In this document: piece by piece, positions 1 through 9,333 of the stretch
Numbering within the stretch: position 1 is the first letter of the stretch
How the letters are laid out: the number at the start of each line of letters is the position of its first letter
Assembly (NCBI GenBank): GCA_009773765.1
Contig: WTWZ01000028.1
Location: forward strand, 31,948 to 66,155
Direction: 5' to 3'
Length of the DNA: 34,208 bases
DNA from: Prolixibacteraceae bacterium
Lineage (GTDB): Bacteria; Bacteroidota; Bacteroidia; Bacteroidales; Prolixibacteraceae
Position numbers and translations under genes: made by a program
Notes under the pieces: model-generated
What the model was told of the DNA's origin: nothing
What the model saw: the letters and a program-made list of their open reading frames with translations, nothing else
The model's database searches: none

Positions 1-1541
1 ATACCTATAAACGTACGGAGAATGCACGAATTGAAGACACGGTTTTGGTAATTGAAGCCCGCAAGGAAAAATACATCGGGGCCGATTACACCTCTGCAAG
101 CATCATTTCGCGCGGTATTGGCGACTGGAAATACGGCAAAATTGAAATCAGCGCCAAAGTGCCAACCGGAAAGGGAACCTGGCCGGCTTTGTGGATGCTG
201 CCAACCAACAGTGAATTCGGCTGGCCGGCAAGCGGCGAAATCGATATCATGGAATACATTGGCACTGAGCCACAAAAACTTCATTATACCTGCCATTTCG
301 GGGGAATCAATGGTACTGGCCACCAGTCGAGCGGTGCAAACAGTACTTACATTGCCGATCCATTCAAAAAATTTATCAAATTCACCCTGGTTTGGACACC
401 TGAAAAAATAGAATGGTATGCCAACGATCGAAAATACCACGAATACCGGAAACAACCAACGTATGATTACCGGATGTGGCCTTTTAACAAGGAATTTTAC
501 CTGATTATCAACCTCGCTTACGGTGGTACATGGGGTGGGTATGCGGGTGTTGACGACACAAAACTGCCGCATAAATTTATGATTGACTATGTTCGTGTTT
601 ACCAGTTACAGGATACGGAAGGCCCTTTTAACCTTAATATTCAACCTTCGCCACATGGAAAAGTGGAAGTTTCACCCCTGCTCGATGTTTATCCTGAAAA
701 CACAGAAGTTACTCTCACCGCAATTCCCGAATCAGGGTACAGTTTTAAAGCCTGGGAATATTTCAGCGGTGCAAATCCATACACTTTCACCATTGCAAAA
801 AACACAACCATTGAACCTGTGTTTTACAATTCAAAAGAACTTCTTTCGAACGGTGAATTCAATAAAAACCTGAATCCATGGACATTTTATGTGGAGAACA
901 ATCAGAACGTCAGTTACACTAAATCGGTATCCGACAGCACATTTGTGATAGACATTACCAAAACCACCGGTACCGACTGGCATTTGGGATTTCATGAACT
1001 GGGCCTTTCGATGAAAAAAGCCAGTTACAAATTAACCTTCGAAGCCTGGGCAGAACAGGCGAAACAATTGTTAATCACGGTATCGAAAAACTACCCCGAC
1101 TGGAGCGCGTGGGTTACAAAAACACAAATGATTTCAACCGCCAGGAAAAAATATGAGCTTACCCTCAATATGCCCGTGAATGACGATAATGTGAGGTTGT
1201 ATTTCGGAATTGGCAGGTTTTTAGGCAAGTTTTATATCGATAATATCAGTTTGACACAAATTGAACCTGTAACTGCAAATAAAGAAATAAGTTTAAGCGA
1301 AACCGCGTTTACCGTTTACCCGAACCCGACAAATAATAGTTTCAGTGTAAAAATATCGCAATGCTCATACGTCGATGAGCAAATAATTGAAATTCTGACT
1401 CTTGAAGGGAAAATTATTTATCAAACCAAATTAACAAATCCTGAATCGGAAATCATTCCAGGCCAAATCACTCCGGGTATTTATATTGTGAGGATAAAAT
1501 CTGAAAATCAGATTTTTACAAAGAAATTAATTGTCAATTAA
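1..1541 (+). CDS. GH16 family endo-beta-glucanase, secreted by T9SS (5' end outside window)
   Basis: The frame is open to the left edge, so the signal peptide and the start of the catalytic domain are missing; the TTG at 45 is not a convincing start. The GH16 jelly roll carries the signature GEIDIMEYIG, with the nucleophile Glu at 237-239, the Asp at 243-245 and the acid/base Glu at 252-254. It ends near YVRVYQ (about 600). After it come a short InlB-like repeat module (about 630-830, with GYSFKAW), a carbohydrate-binding-like beta domain (about 840-1260, ending FYIDNISL), and a C-terminal type IX sorting domain (about 1310-1541, with VYPNPTNNSF and a final KKLIVN). GH16 members of this type hydrolyse beta-1,3 or mixed beta-1,3/1,4 glucans such as laminarin or lichenan. 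The exact substrate cannot be told from sequence alone. The acetylesterase and cellobiose phosphorylase downstream favour a glucan that yields cellobiose. Confidence 0.9.
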   Translation, partial: TYKRTENARIEDTVLVIEARKEKYIGADYTSASIISRGIGDWKYGKIEISAKVPTGKGTWPALWMLPTNSEFGWPASGEIDIMEYIGTEPQKLHYTCHFGGINGTGHQSSGANSTYIADPFKKFIKFTLVWTPEKIEWYANDRKYHEYRKQPTYDYRMWPFNKEFYLIINLAYGGTWGGYAGVDDTKLPHKFMIDYVRVYQLQDTEGPFNLNIQPSPHGKVEVSPLLDVYPENTEVTLTAIPESGYSFKAWEYFSGANPYTFTIAKNTTIEPVFYNSKELLSNGEFNKNLNPWTFYVENNQNVSYTKSVSDSTFVIDITKTTGTDWHLGFHELGLSMKKASYKLTFEAWAEQAKQLLITVSKNYPDWSAWVTKTQMISTARKKYELTLNMPVNDDNVRLYFGIGRFLGKFYIDNISLTQIEPVTANKEISLSETAFTVYPNPTNNSFSVKISQCSYVDEQIIEILTLEGKIIYQTKLTNPESEIIPGQITPGIYIVRIKSENQIFTKKLIVN

Positions 1542-1677
1542 CCTGGTTTTATCCTCAATATAAAGAATCAGTTCTTTCAAAAACACCTTGAAGCCCTTAT
1601 TTGATACTTCAGAATTTCAGGGAAAATATAGATCAGGATTCTTATTGATACATTTTTTATCAATAGATTTGAAGAAA

Positions 1678-3651
1678 ATGAAAATGAAAATTATGAAAAC
1701 GGTAACTTCTTTTTATCTGACAATCCTGTTGATTGTTTTTGTTTCTTCAGTCGCATTGGCTGAAGTAAAACTCCCCCGTATTTTCAGTTCAAACATGGTT
1801 CTGCAGCAGGGCATCGAAATTCCGGTATGGGGCTGGGCCGACAAAGGCGAACGAATTTCAGTGAGTTTTAACAACAAGACAATTCGCACCAAAACCGGCA
1901 GCGATGGGAAATGGATGGTAAAACTTCCGGTCCAGGAATACGGCGGCCCTCACAAGCTAACTGTAAAAGGTAAAAACACCATCGTATTCGAAAATATTCT
2001 GATTGGCGAAGTTTGGGTGTGTTCGGGCCAGTCGAATATGGAATGGAGTGTTGCTCAAAGCAACAACGCTGAAAATGAAATAGCAACCGCCAATTTTCCT
2101 AAAATTCGTCTGTTTACAGTTCCAAAAGCGGTAGCACAATTTCCTCAAGACGATATTTCAAGCGGTGAATGGGTTGAATGTACACCTGAAACCGTTTCTG
2201 ATTTTTCGGCAGTAGGCTACTTTTTTGGGCGCGATATTTTTAATGAATTAAATGTTCCAATTGGATTAATTCACACATCGTGGGGTGGCACAGTTGCTGA
2301 AACCTGGTCGAGTTCCCAAACCATTTCGAAAGACCCTGACTTAAAAGAAAAACTGGCGGAATTGCAGCAACTGGATTTAAATAAATTCCGCGAAGAGAAA
2401 ATGGCTCAGATTAAAAAGTTACTGGGTGGCGAAATTCCGGAGAAAGATATGGGAATGCAAAACGGTGAGCCTGTTTGGTCAGCGATGGATTTTAACGATG
2501 AAAGCTGGAAAACCATCAAAGCGCCTTCGTACTGGGAACCGCAGGGATACATGGATATCGACGGAATTGGCTGGTATCGCAAGGAAATTCGGTTGACAGA
2601 ACAGCAATCGAATGCAAATGCGACATTGCATTTGGGAAAAGTGGATGATTCGGATATTACTTTTATGAATGGAATACCGATTGGGAAAACAGAAGGACTT
2701 TACGATAAAGACAGAATTTATACCATTAACAAAGAATTGCTAAGGCCGGGAAAAAACATGATTGTGGTACGTGTGAACGATACCGGCGGTAATGGCGGCA
2801 TTTGGGGAGATCCGAATGATCAGTTCCTCGCCATTGGCAGCGAAAAAATGGACATTTCGGGCGACTGGAAATTTAAAATTTCGAAAGCAACCGTGGGTGC
2901 TGTTAATGTTGGCCCAAACTCATACCCAACCTTACTTTTTAACGGAATGATCAACCCGATTTTGCCGTATGCAATTAAGGGCGCAATTTGGTACCAGGGC
3001 GAATCGAATGCCGGACGGGCAAAACAATATCAGCGTATTTTTCCGGATATGATAAAAGACTGGCGGACTCATTGGAACCAGGGCGATTTCCCGTTCCTTT
3101 TTGTTTCGCTGGCCAACTTCAACCAACCGGCTGAAAATCCGGGAGAAAGCGACTGGGCCGAATTACGCGAGTCACAAACCAAAACCCTATCACTGCCAAA
3201 TACGGGAATGGCCCTGGCCATCGACATTGGCGAGGCAAACGACATTCACCCGCGCAATAAACAGGATGTAGGCAAACGCCTGGCATTAAATGCACTGAAA
3301 ATAGCCTATAAAAAAGATGTGGTTCATTCGGGCCCCATGTACCAATCGGTTGAATTTAAAGACGGTAAAGCTTTTATTACCTTTTCAGAAACCGGTTCTG
3401 GGTTATTAGTTAAAGACAAATACGGTTATTTAAAAGGTTTTACCATTGCCGGTGTAGATAAAAAATTCATGTGGGCAAAAGCTGAAATTGTTGATGATAA
3501 AACAGTTGTGGTTTATAACGAGAATATTACCGGACCCAAATCAGTGCGTTACGGCTGGGCAAACAATCCCGACGATGTGAATTTATACAACAAGGAAGGG
3601 TTGCCTGCCAATCCATTCAGGACCGACGACTGGCCGGGAATTACGAAGTAA
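1678..3651 (+). CDS. Sialate O-acetylesterase family SGNH carbohydrate esterase, secreted
   Basis: The product is about 657 aa. It belongs to the SASA/DUF303 esterases, which remove O-acetyl groups from sugars; in Bacteroidota the true substrates are often acetylated plant or algal glycans rather than sialic acid. The frame opens at 1588 with TTG, but a signal peptide begins properly at the ATG at 1678 (or 1684 or 1693) and has a likely cleavage after VALA. Block I is GQSNMEW with catalytic Ser119. The family block IWYQGESNA lies in the second half, and DIHPRN supplies Asp522 and His524. Residues about 270-420 form an inserted GH2-like jelly roll (WYRKEIRL, NGIPIGKTEG, NMIVVRVND), a common insertion in this family. 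The gene lies 136 nt after the GH16 gene on the same strand and probably belongs to the same glycan locus. No lipobox is seen, so a periplasmic location is likely. Confidence 0.88.
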   Translation: MKMKIMKTVTSFYLTILLIVFVSSVALAEVKLPRIFSSNMVLQQGIEIPVWGWADKGERISVSFNNKTIRTKTGSDGKWMVKLPVQEYGGPHKLTVKGKNTIVFENILIGEVWVCSGQSNMEWSVAQSNNAENEIATANFPKIRLFTVPKAVAQFPQDDISSGEWVECTPETVSDFSAVGYFFGRDIFNELNVPIGLIHTSWGGTVAETWSSSQTISKDPDLKEKLAELQQLDLNKFREEKMAQIKKLLGGEIPEKDMGMQNGEPVWSAMDFNDESWKTIKAPSYWEPQGYMDIDGIGWYRKEIRLTEQQSNANATLHLGKVDDSDITFMNGIPIGKTEGLYDKDRIYTINKELLRPGKNMIVVRVNDTGGNGGIWGDPNDQFLAIGSEKMDISGDWKFKISKATVGAVNVGPNSYPTLLFNGMINPILPYAIKGAIWYQGESNAGRAKQYQRIFPDMIKDWRTHWNQGDFPFLFVSLANFNQPAENPGESDWAELRESQTKTLSLPNTGMALAIDIGEANDIHPRNKQDVGKRLALNALKIAYKKDVVHSGPMYQSVEFKDGKAFITFSETGSGLLVKDKYGYLKGFTIAGVDKKFMWAKAEIVDDKTVVVYNENITGPKSVRYGWANNPDDVNLYNKEGLPANPFRTDDWPGITK

Positions 3652-3814
3652 TAGAAACCCCTGCTGCCTCCACCGAAAGGGTTCCTTATTTATACAAAAC
3701 GAAAAGTTGAATAACAGGAGTATAAAAAATACGATTCAATATCGTTTAACGTTCCGGTACTTCTTTTTCCTTATTCGATATCATAGGGTTAATACTTTAA
3801 TTCTGTTTTTTTTC

Positions 3815-3844
3815 TTGATTGATTGCCTGCAAGAACTACTTTTG
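3815..3844 (+). promoter_or_regulatory. Bacteroidota-type promoter of the GH94 gene
   Basis: A TTG at 3815-3817 and a TACTTTTG at 3837-3844 are separated by 19 nt. This matches the Bacteroides primary sigma consensus (TTG, 19-21 nt, TAnnTTTG). The ATG of the phosphorylase follows 26 nt after the box, which leaves a short leader. Before it, 3654-3685 holds a weak imperfect hairpin (GAAACCC against GGGTTCC) that could end the esterase transcript. The phosphorylase therefore probably has its own promoter. Confidence 0.65.
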
Positions 3845-3870
3845 CATTCTAATTTTTCAAAATCAACATT

Positions 3871-6306
3871 ATGAAATTCGGATACTTTGACGACCAAAAC
3901 CGTGAATATGTAATTACCAATCCGCTAACACCCTGGCCGTGGATTAATTATTTGGGAACTGAAGATTTTTTCTCGCTGATTTCAAATACAGCCGGAGGTT
4001 ACAGTTTTTACAAAGACGCCAAATTCCGCCGAATTACCCGTTACCGCTACAACAACGTTCCAATGGACAGCGGCGGCAGGTATTTTTATATCAAAGATGG
4101 AGACACAACCTGGTCGCCGGGATGGAAACCGGTTAAAACCCCGCTCGACAATTACGAATGCCGTCACGGAATGAATTACACCAGGATTAAAGGTGAAAAA
4201 GACGGGATCAGTGCTGAAGTTCTGTTTTTTGTCCCACTTAAAACACACGCCGAAGTTCAAAAACTGACCTTGACAAATAATTCGGACAAAACAAAAAGCA
4301 TCAAATTATTCTCGTTTATCGAATGGGCGCTTTGGAATGCCGCTTCCGATATGGAGAATTTTCAAAGAAACTTTTCTACGGGCGAAGTCGAAATCGAAGG
4401 TTCGGTAATTTATCACAAAACCGAATATAAGGAACGGCGCGACCATTTTGCCTGGTATTCGGTAAACGTTCCAGTTAACGGTTTCGATACCGATCGTGAA
4501 TCGTTTTTCGGATTGTACAACGGATTCGATGAACCGCAGGTTGTGGCTGACGGAAAACCCCGGATGAGCGAAGCTCACGGCTGGTCGCCGGTTGCATCAC
4601 ATTATATCGAGGTTGAATTAAAACCCAGTGAATCGAAAGATTTTGTTTTCATGCTTGGATATGTTGAAAACAAACAGGAAGAAAAGTGGGAATCAAAAAA
4701 TATTATCAATAAAACAAAAGCAAAAGCTACAATTGCCAAATTCGATACTGTTGAAAAAGTGGATGCTGCCTGGTCTGAGTTAAAAAAATACTGGGAAAAT
4801 TTACTCAGTATTTATGTTGTTAATTCTGGTGATGAAAAACTGGATCGCATGGTGAACATTTGGAACCAGTACCAGTGTATGATCACCTTCAATTTCTCGC
4901 GTTCAGCCTCATTTTTCGAAAGTGGAATTGGAAGAGGAATGGGTTTCCGCGATTCGAACCAGGATTTGCTTGGATTTGTACACCAAATACCTGAACGGGC
5001 GCGCGAAAGGATTATAGATATTGCCTCCACCCAATTTCCCGACGGAGGTTGCTACCATCAGTACCAGCCTCTCACCAAACGCGGGAACAACGATATTGGC
5101 GGCGGTTTCAACGACGATCCGCTTTGGTTGATTGCCGGAACGGTAAGCTACATAAAGGAATCAGGCGATTTTAGCATACTGGGCGAAATGGTCCCATTCG
5201 ACAATGATTGGAACACTGCCCGTTCGTTGTTCGACCATCTTACCGTTTCATTCGACCACGTAATCAACAATTTGGGACCGCACAATCTGCCTTTAATTGG
5301 CCGCGCCGACTGGAACGACTGTCTGAACCTGAACTGCTTCTCAAACGATCCGAACGAATCATTTCAAACCACCGAAAATAATACTGAAGGCTCAAAAGCA
5401 GAATCGCTTATGATAGCCGGCCTTTTTGTGGTGTATGGCCGGGATTATATTGAGCTCTGCAAAGTTATAGGCAAAAACAACGAAGCTATCCGGGCCCAAA
5501 AACATGTTGATTCAATGATTGAAGCCGTTAAAAAACATGGCTGGGATGGAGAATGGTTTATAAGGGCTTACGATTATTACGGGAAAAAAATAGGATCAAA
5601 AGAAAACGAAGAGGGTAAAATATTTATCGAATCGAACGGCTGGTGCGGCATAGCCGGAATCGGCAAAGAAGAGGGCATGGTTGAAAAAGCTTTGGATTCG
5701 GTAAAAAAATACCTCGACTGCAAATATGGGATTGTGCTAAACAATCCGGCTTTTACTAAATACTATATTGAATATGGTGAAATTTCGAGTTATCCGGCTG
5801 GATACAAGGAAAATGCGGGTATTTTCTGCCATAATAACCCCTGGATACTGATTGCAGAAACCAAAATAGGGCGCGGTGATATGGCTTGGGAATATTTCAA
5901 AAAGATTTGCCCGTCGTACCTTGAGGAAATCAGCGACCTGCACAAAACCGAGCCTTATGTTTACTCGCAGATGATTGCCGGAAAAGATGCATTTAAACCG
6001 GGAGAAGCAAAAAACTCATGGCTTACCGGAACTGCCGCCTGGAACTTTTACGCAATTACACAATACATTCTTGGTATTCAACCCGATTATGACGGATTGG
6101 TTATAAATCCCTGTATTCCAAAAGACTGGAACGGATTTAGCATTACCCGGAAATTCAGGGGAACAACTTTTAATATTGAGATTCAAAATCCAAATAAAAT
6201 TTCAAAAGGAGTAAAAGAATTATGGATTGACGGCATTAAAACCGAAGGAAATAAAATTCCACTTCAGAATAAAAAGGAATGTAATGTAATAATTGTGATG
6301 AGTTAA
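3871..6306 (+). CDS. Cellobiose phosphorylase (GH94)
   Basis: The 811 aa protein matches, from first to last residue, the well-known cellobiose phosphorylase pattern (the Cellulomonas/Cellvibrio gilvus enzyme is 822 aa), recalled from memory and not aligned by program. It phosphorolyses cellobiose reversibly to glucose 1-phosphate and glucose. Visible family blocks are [67 protein letters not shown] and [16 protein letters not shown]. The general acid should be Asp483 in [14 protein letters not shown]. There is no signal peptide, so it acts in the cytoplasm. The start fits the family start exactly (MKFGYFDD). It lies downstream of a secreted glucanase and an esterase, which fits a beta-glucan use pathway, although no transporter or SusC/D pair is visible in this window. 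Other GH94 specificities (cellodextrin, laminaribiose) are less likely given the match over the full length. Confidence 0.93.
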   Translation: MKFGYFDDQNREYVITNPLTPWPWINYLGTEDFFSLISNTAGGYSFYKDAKFRRITRYRYNNVPMDSGGRYFYIKDGDTTWSPGWKPVKTPLDNYECRHGMNYTRIKGEKDGISAEVLFFVPLKTHAEVQKLTLTNNSDKTKSIKLFSFIEWALWNAASDMENFQRNFSTGEVEIEGSVIYHKTEYKERRDHFAWYSVNVPVNGFDTDRESFFGLYNGFDEPQVVADGKPRMSEAHGWSPVASHYIEVELKPSESKDFVFMLGYVENKQEEKWESKNIINKTKAKATIAKFDTVEKVDAAWSELKKYWENLLSIYVVNSGDEKLDRMVNIWNQYQCMITFNFSRSASFFESGIGRGMGFRDSNQDLLGFVHQIPERARERIIDIASTQFPDGGCYHQYQPLTKRGNNDIGGGFNDDPLWLIAGTVSYIKESGDFSILGEMVPFDNDWNTARSLFDHLTVSFDHVINNLGPHNLPLIGRADWNDCLNLNCFSNDPNESFQTTENNTEGSKAESLMIAGLFVVYGRDYIELCKVIGKNNEAIRAQKHVDSMIEAVKKHGWDGEWFIRAYDYYGKKIGSKENEEGKIFIESNGWCGIAGIGKEEGMVEKALDSVKKYLDCKYGIVLNNPAFTKYYIEYGEISSYPAGYKENAGIFCHNNPWILIAETKIGRGDMAWEYFKKICPSYLEEISDLHKTEPYVYSQMIAGKDAFKPGEAKNSWLTGTAAWNFYAITQYILGIQPDYDGLVINPCIPKDWNGFSITRKFRGTTFNIEIQNPNKISKGVKELWIDGIKTEGNKIPLQNKKECNVIIVMS

Positions 6307-6308
6307 TC

Positions 6309-6600
6309 CGGGACTTTGACTTTCCAAAGTCAAAGTTTTTGGATTTATAATCATGGACTTCGGAAAGTCCATATCCCGGCAGCCTTTTTGGATTTATAAT
6401 CATGGACTTCGGAAAGTCCATATCCCGGCAGCCCAGAGACTTTGACTTTCCAAAGTCAAAGTTTTTGGATTTATAATCATGGACTTCGGAAAGTCCATGT
6501 CCCGGCAGTCCAGGGACTTTGACTTTCCAAAGTCAAAGTTATTTGGAATAAATCATGGACTTGCCACGGACTTTGGAAACCCATTGGTTCTCGGATACAT
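6309..6600. repeat. Cluster of palindromic tandem repeats
   Basis: Two palindromes alternate. Type A has 11-nt perfect arms (ACTTTGACTTT, then CC, then the complement) at 6313-6336, 6439-6462 and 6516-6539. Type B has 8-nt arms (ATGGACTT and AAGTCCAT around CGGA) at 6353-6372, 6402-6421 and 6479-6498, with a decayed copy from about 6555. A 49-bp unit starting TTTTTGGATTTATAATC and ending CCCGGCAGCC occurs exactly twice in tandem at 6336-6384 and 6385-6433, and with two changes at 6462-6510. Type A followed by a run of T resembles an intrinsic terminator and would end the phosphorylase transcript. The cluster fills the gap between the GH94 and TonB receptor genes; no gene is seen in it. Confidence 0.9.
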
Positions 6601-6647
6601 GTCCCGGAAAAAAGCTCAACCAGCACAATTTATTTAACATTTCAAAG

Positions 6648-6676
6648 TTGATTATACATTCGGTTTGTTAGTTTTG
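6648..6676 (+). promoter_or_regulatory. Promoter of the TonB-dependent receptor, close to the start codon
   Basis: A TTG at 6648-6650 and TAGTTTTG at 6669-6676 are spaced by 18 nt. The ATG at 6682 starts only 5 nt after the box. In Bacteroidota transcription begins a few bases after this element, so the message would have almost no 5' leader. Confidence 0.55.
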
Positions 6677-6681
6677 TGCCA

Positions 6682-9099
6682 ATGATAAAATTCAATCTTT
6701 TAATTCTCACACTTATCGCAGGTTTTTTGTGCAATACTGTATGGGCGCAAAGTAACAATGCCACGCTGAAAGGCATTATTACCGACCAAAACGGCAAACC
6801 TCTCGATATGGCCAACATTGCTTTAAAAGATTTCGCGCTGGGAACCAGCTCAAAACGCGACGGTACTTTCCTGCTGCGGATCCCGTCTCAAAAAAGCATT
6901 GTCGTTAATTTTAGTTCGCTGGGCTACTCCCCTGTTACCGACACCATTTTTGCCAAAGCAGAGGAAATCATCATCGTAAAAATAACCATGCCGGAATCGG
7001 ATCTGAAGCTTGCCGAGGTAGTGGTATCGCAAAACCGCCGTGCAGGCGGAAATGTAACCCGCATCGATCCAAGGATGCTCGATGCCATTGTAGGTTCTTC
7101 GGCAGGAGCTGTGGAGTCGCTGATTAAAACCCTGCCCGGCGTTTCATCAAACAACGAGTTGAGTTCGCAATACACTGTGCGCGGTGGAAATTTCGATGAA
7201 AATATGGTTTATGTGAACGATATTGAAATTTACCGCCCATTTCTGATTCGCGCCGGGCAGCAGGAAGGGATGAGTTTTATAAACAGCGACATGGTTTCCA
7301 CTATAGAGTTTTCGGCGGGTGGTTTTGATGCCAAATATGATGATAAAATGTCGTCGGTGCTGGATATAAAATACCGGAAACCTAATGAATTAAGTGGTTC
7401 TGCATCAATGAGCCTGCTTGGCGCTTCCGCACATTTCGAAGATGTGGCATTAAAAGGAAAACTGTCGCATATTTCTGGTATCCGTTACAAAACAAACAAA
7501 TATTTACTTGGAAGTTTAGACGAGCAGGGTGAATACGACCCTGATTTCCTGGATATTCAAACCTATATTACATATCAGGTTTCTCCACAGTTTGACATTT
7601 CGGTATTGGGAAACCTGGCGCAAAACAAGTACAGGTTTGTGCCTGAAACCCGCGAAACTACATTCGGGACATGGGATGCACCGCTGAATACAAAAATCTA
7701 TTTCGATGGGCAGGAGGTTGACGATTTCCAAACCTATCTTGGGGCGATTTCAGCTAATTATCATCCCAATGCTAACCTGAACCTGAAATTTATTGCTTCG
7801 GCTTTTTATACATCCGAAAAGGTTACCTACGATATTTTAGGCGATTACTATTTAAATGAACTGGAGCGTAATATGTCATCGAAAGAATTTGGCGACAGTG
7901 TTTTAAATCTTGGTGTTGGGTCGTTTATCGAACATGCGAGGAACTACCTCAATGCCACAGTAACCAGTTTTTCGCACAGGGGGGCTTATAATTCGGAGAA
8001 TCATCTGGTTAACTGGGGATTTAAGTTTCAGCACGAAGTCATCGACAGCAAAATTAACGAATGGGTTTTCCGCGATTCAACGGGGTATTCCATTCCATAT
8101 TCCGACACCCATGTTTTATTGTACTACACTCTGAACAGTAAAAATTCTATCCGCTCGAACCGGTTCACAGGTTTTGTTCAGGATACCTGGAGTGTTCCGG
8201 TTGGCAGGGGCGATTTTTATGTTACCGGCGGGGTGAGGTTTAATTACTGGGATTTTAACAACGAACTGCTCATCAGCCCCCGCACAACCATGAGTTATTA
8301 TCCCGACTGGAAAAACAAGATGTCGTTCCGGCTTTCAGCAGGAATGTATTACCAGTCGCCGTTTTTTAAAGAGCTGCTTTTTGCCGACGGAACATTAAAC
8401 CACAATCCCCGCGCACAACGCTCGTACCAGGTGGTTGCCGGGTCCGACCTTGTTTTTACCGCCTGGGACCGCCCGTTCAGGTTTACTTCCGAAGCTTATT
8501 ACAAATACATGGACCGGCTGATTCCGTATCAGGTTGACAATGTGCGTATCCGTTACCAGCCCGGACACGAAGCCATTGGTTACGCCACTGGGGTTGACAT
8601 GAAAATTAACGGCGAATTTGTAAGTGGCGTGCAATCGTGGGCAAGTTTGTCTTTTTTAAGCACAAAAGAAGATATTTTTATGGACGGGCACGGATATATT
8701 CCCCGTCCAACCGACCAATGGATGAATTTCAGCCTTTTTTTCCAGGATTATCTGCCCGGAAATCCTTCATATAAAATGCAGCTTTCGGGATTTTACGGGG
8801 CAGGGTTGCCAACCGGACCGCCTGATGGTGAACGCTACCAGGATGTTTTCAGAATGCCAGCTTATCGACGCATCGACCTTGGATTTTCAAAGGTTTTTAT
8901 TAGTCAGGCAAATCCGGTTAACCGTGATTTTCTGCGCCACATCAACGACCTTTGGCTCAGTCTTGAAGTTTTCAACCTGCTGAATATCAACAATACCATT
9001 TCTTACTATTGGGTATCGAGTATTTATGGCGACCAGTTTGCGGTTCCCAATTACCTGACCGGACGGAAAATCAATCTGAAACTGACGGTGAAGTTTTAA
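6682..9099 (+). CDS. TonB-dependent outer-membrane receptor with carboxypeptidase-like N-terminal domain
   Basis: The product is about 805 aa. The frame opens at a GTG at 6676, but the ATG at 6682 begins a clean signal peptide ending in a VWAQS type site. A carboxypeptidase-D regulatory-like domain follows (about 25-110, with GIITDQNGKPLDMANI), then a plug domain (about 120-230, with LIKTLPGVSS, QYTVRGGNFDENMVYVNDIE and STIEFSAGGFDAKY), and a 22-strand barrel ending in an aromatic residue (LKLTVKF), as outer-membrane barrels do. It imports a ligand using TonB energy. No SusD-like partner gene follows, so it is not a standard Sus pair, and its ligand (siderophore, cobalamin, peptide or sugar) cannot be told. 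It stands alone between two repeat-filled gaps. Confidence 0.88.
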   Translation: MIKFNLLILTLIAGFLCNTVWAQSNNATLKGIITDQNGKPLDMANIALKDFALGTSSKRDGTFLLRIPSQKSIVVNFSSLGYSPVTDTIFAKAEEIIIVKITMPESDLKLAEVVVSQNRRAGGNVTRIDPRMLDAIVGSSAGAVESLIKTLPGVSSNNELSSQYTVRGGNFDENMVYVNDIEIYRPFLIRAGQQEGMSFINSDMVSTIEFSAGGFDAKYDDKMSSVLDIKYRKPNELSGSASMSLLGASAHFEDVALKGKLSHISGIRYKTNKYLLGSLDEQGEYDPDFLDIQTYITYQVSPQFDISVLGNLAQNKYRFVPETRETTFGTWDAPLNTKIYFDGQEVDDFQTYLGAISANYHPNANLNLKFIASAFYTSEKVTYDILGDYYLNELERNMSSKEFGDSVLNLGVGSFIEHARNYLNATVTSFSHRGAYNSENHLVNWGFKFQHEVIDSKINEWVFRDSTGYSIPYSDTHVLLYYTLNSKNSIRSNRFTGFVQDTWSVPVGRGDFYVTGGVRFNYWDFNNELLISPRTTMSYYPDWKNKMSFRLSAGMYYQSPFFKELLFADGTLNHNPRAQRSYQVVAGSDLVFTAWDRPFRFTSEAYYKYMDRLIPYQVDNVRIRYQPGHEAIGYATGVDMKINGEFVSGVQSWASLSFLSTKEDIFMDGHGYIPRPTDQWMNFSLFFQDYLPGNPSYKMQLSGFYGAGLPTGPPDGERYQDVFRMPAYRRIDLGFSKVFISQANPVNRDFLRHINDLWLSLEVFNLLNINNTISYYWVSSIYGDQFAVPNYLTGRKINLKLTVKF

Positions 9100-9113
9100 T
9101 GCGGGAATAAAGA

Positions 9114-9295
9114 AAATGCGAGAATGCTTGAATGCTTAAATGCTATAATGAAAGAATGAAAAGAAAAGTCCATTCATCATCAGGAATCCAGTATCCAGCA
9201 ACCAGTATCCAGCAACCAGTATCAAATATCCAGAATCCAGCATCCAGTATCAAGCATCCAGTATCAAGCATCCAGTATCAAGCATCCAGTATCAC
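9114..9295. repeat. Short tandem repeats between receptor and PhzF genes
   Basis: First comes a loose run of GAATGCTT-like words (about 9114-9160). Then CCAGTATCCAGCAA-like words begin at about 9187 and settle into a 14-nt unit ATCCAGTATCAAGC at 9242, 9256, 9270 and, partly, 9284. No protein frame makes sense of it. The pattern looks like slippage-grown simple sequence in an intergenic gap. Confidence 0.85.
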
Positions 9296-9333
9296 AGTGA
9301 CAATTCAGTAACTTTAAACTTTAGACCATTGCA

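Noticed and set aside
45-47. TTG as a start codon of the GH16 gene
   Set aside because: The frame continues upstream with TYKRTENARIEDTV, which matches the GH16 domain before this point, so the gene simply runs off the left edge.
1868-2148. Minus-strand frames inside the acetylesterase gene
   Set aside because: They are shadows of a strong gene on the plus strand; no start context or family match.
6236-6421. Minus-strand frame of 61 codons over the palindromic repeats
   Set aside because: It is made of repeat words (MDFPKSMI and LPGYGLSEVHDYKSK) and has no protein character.
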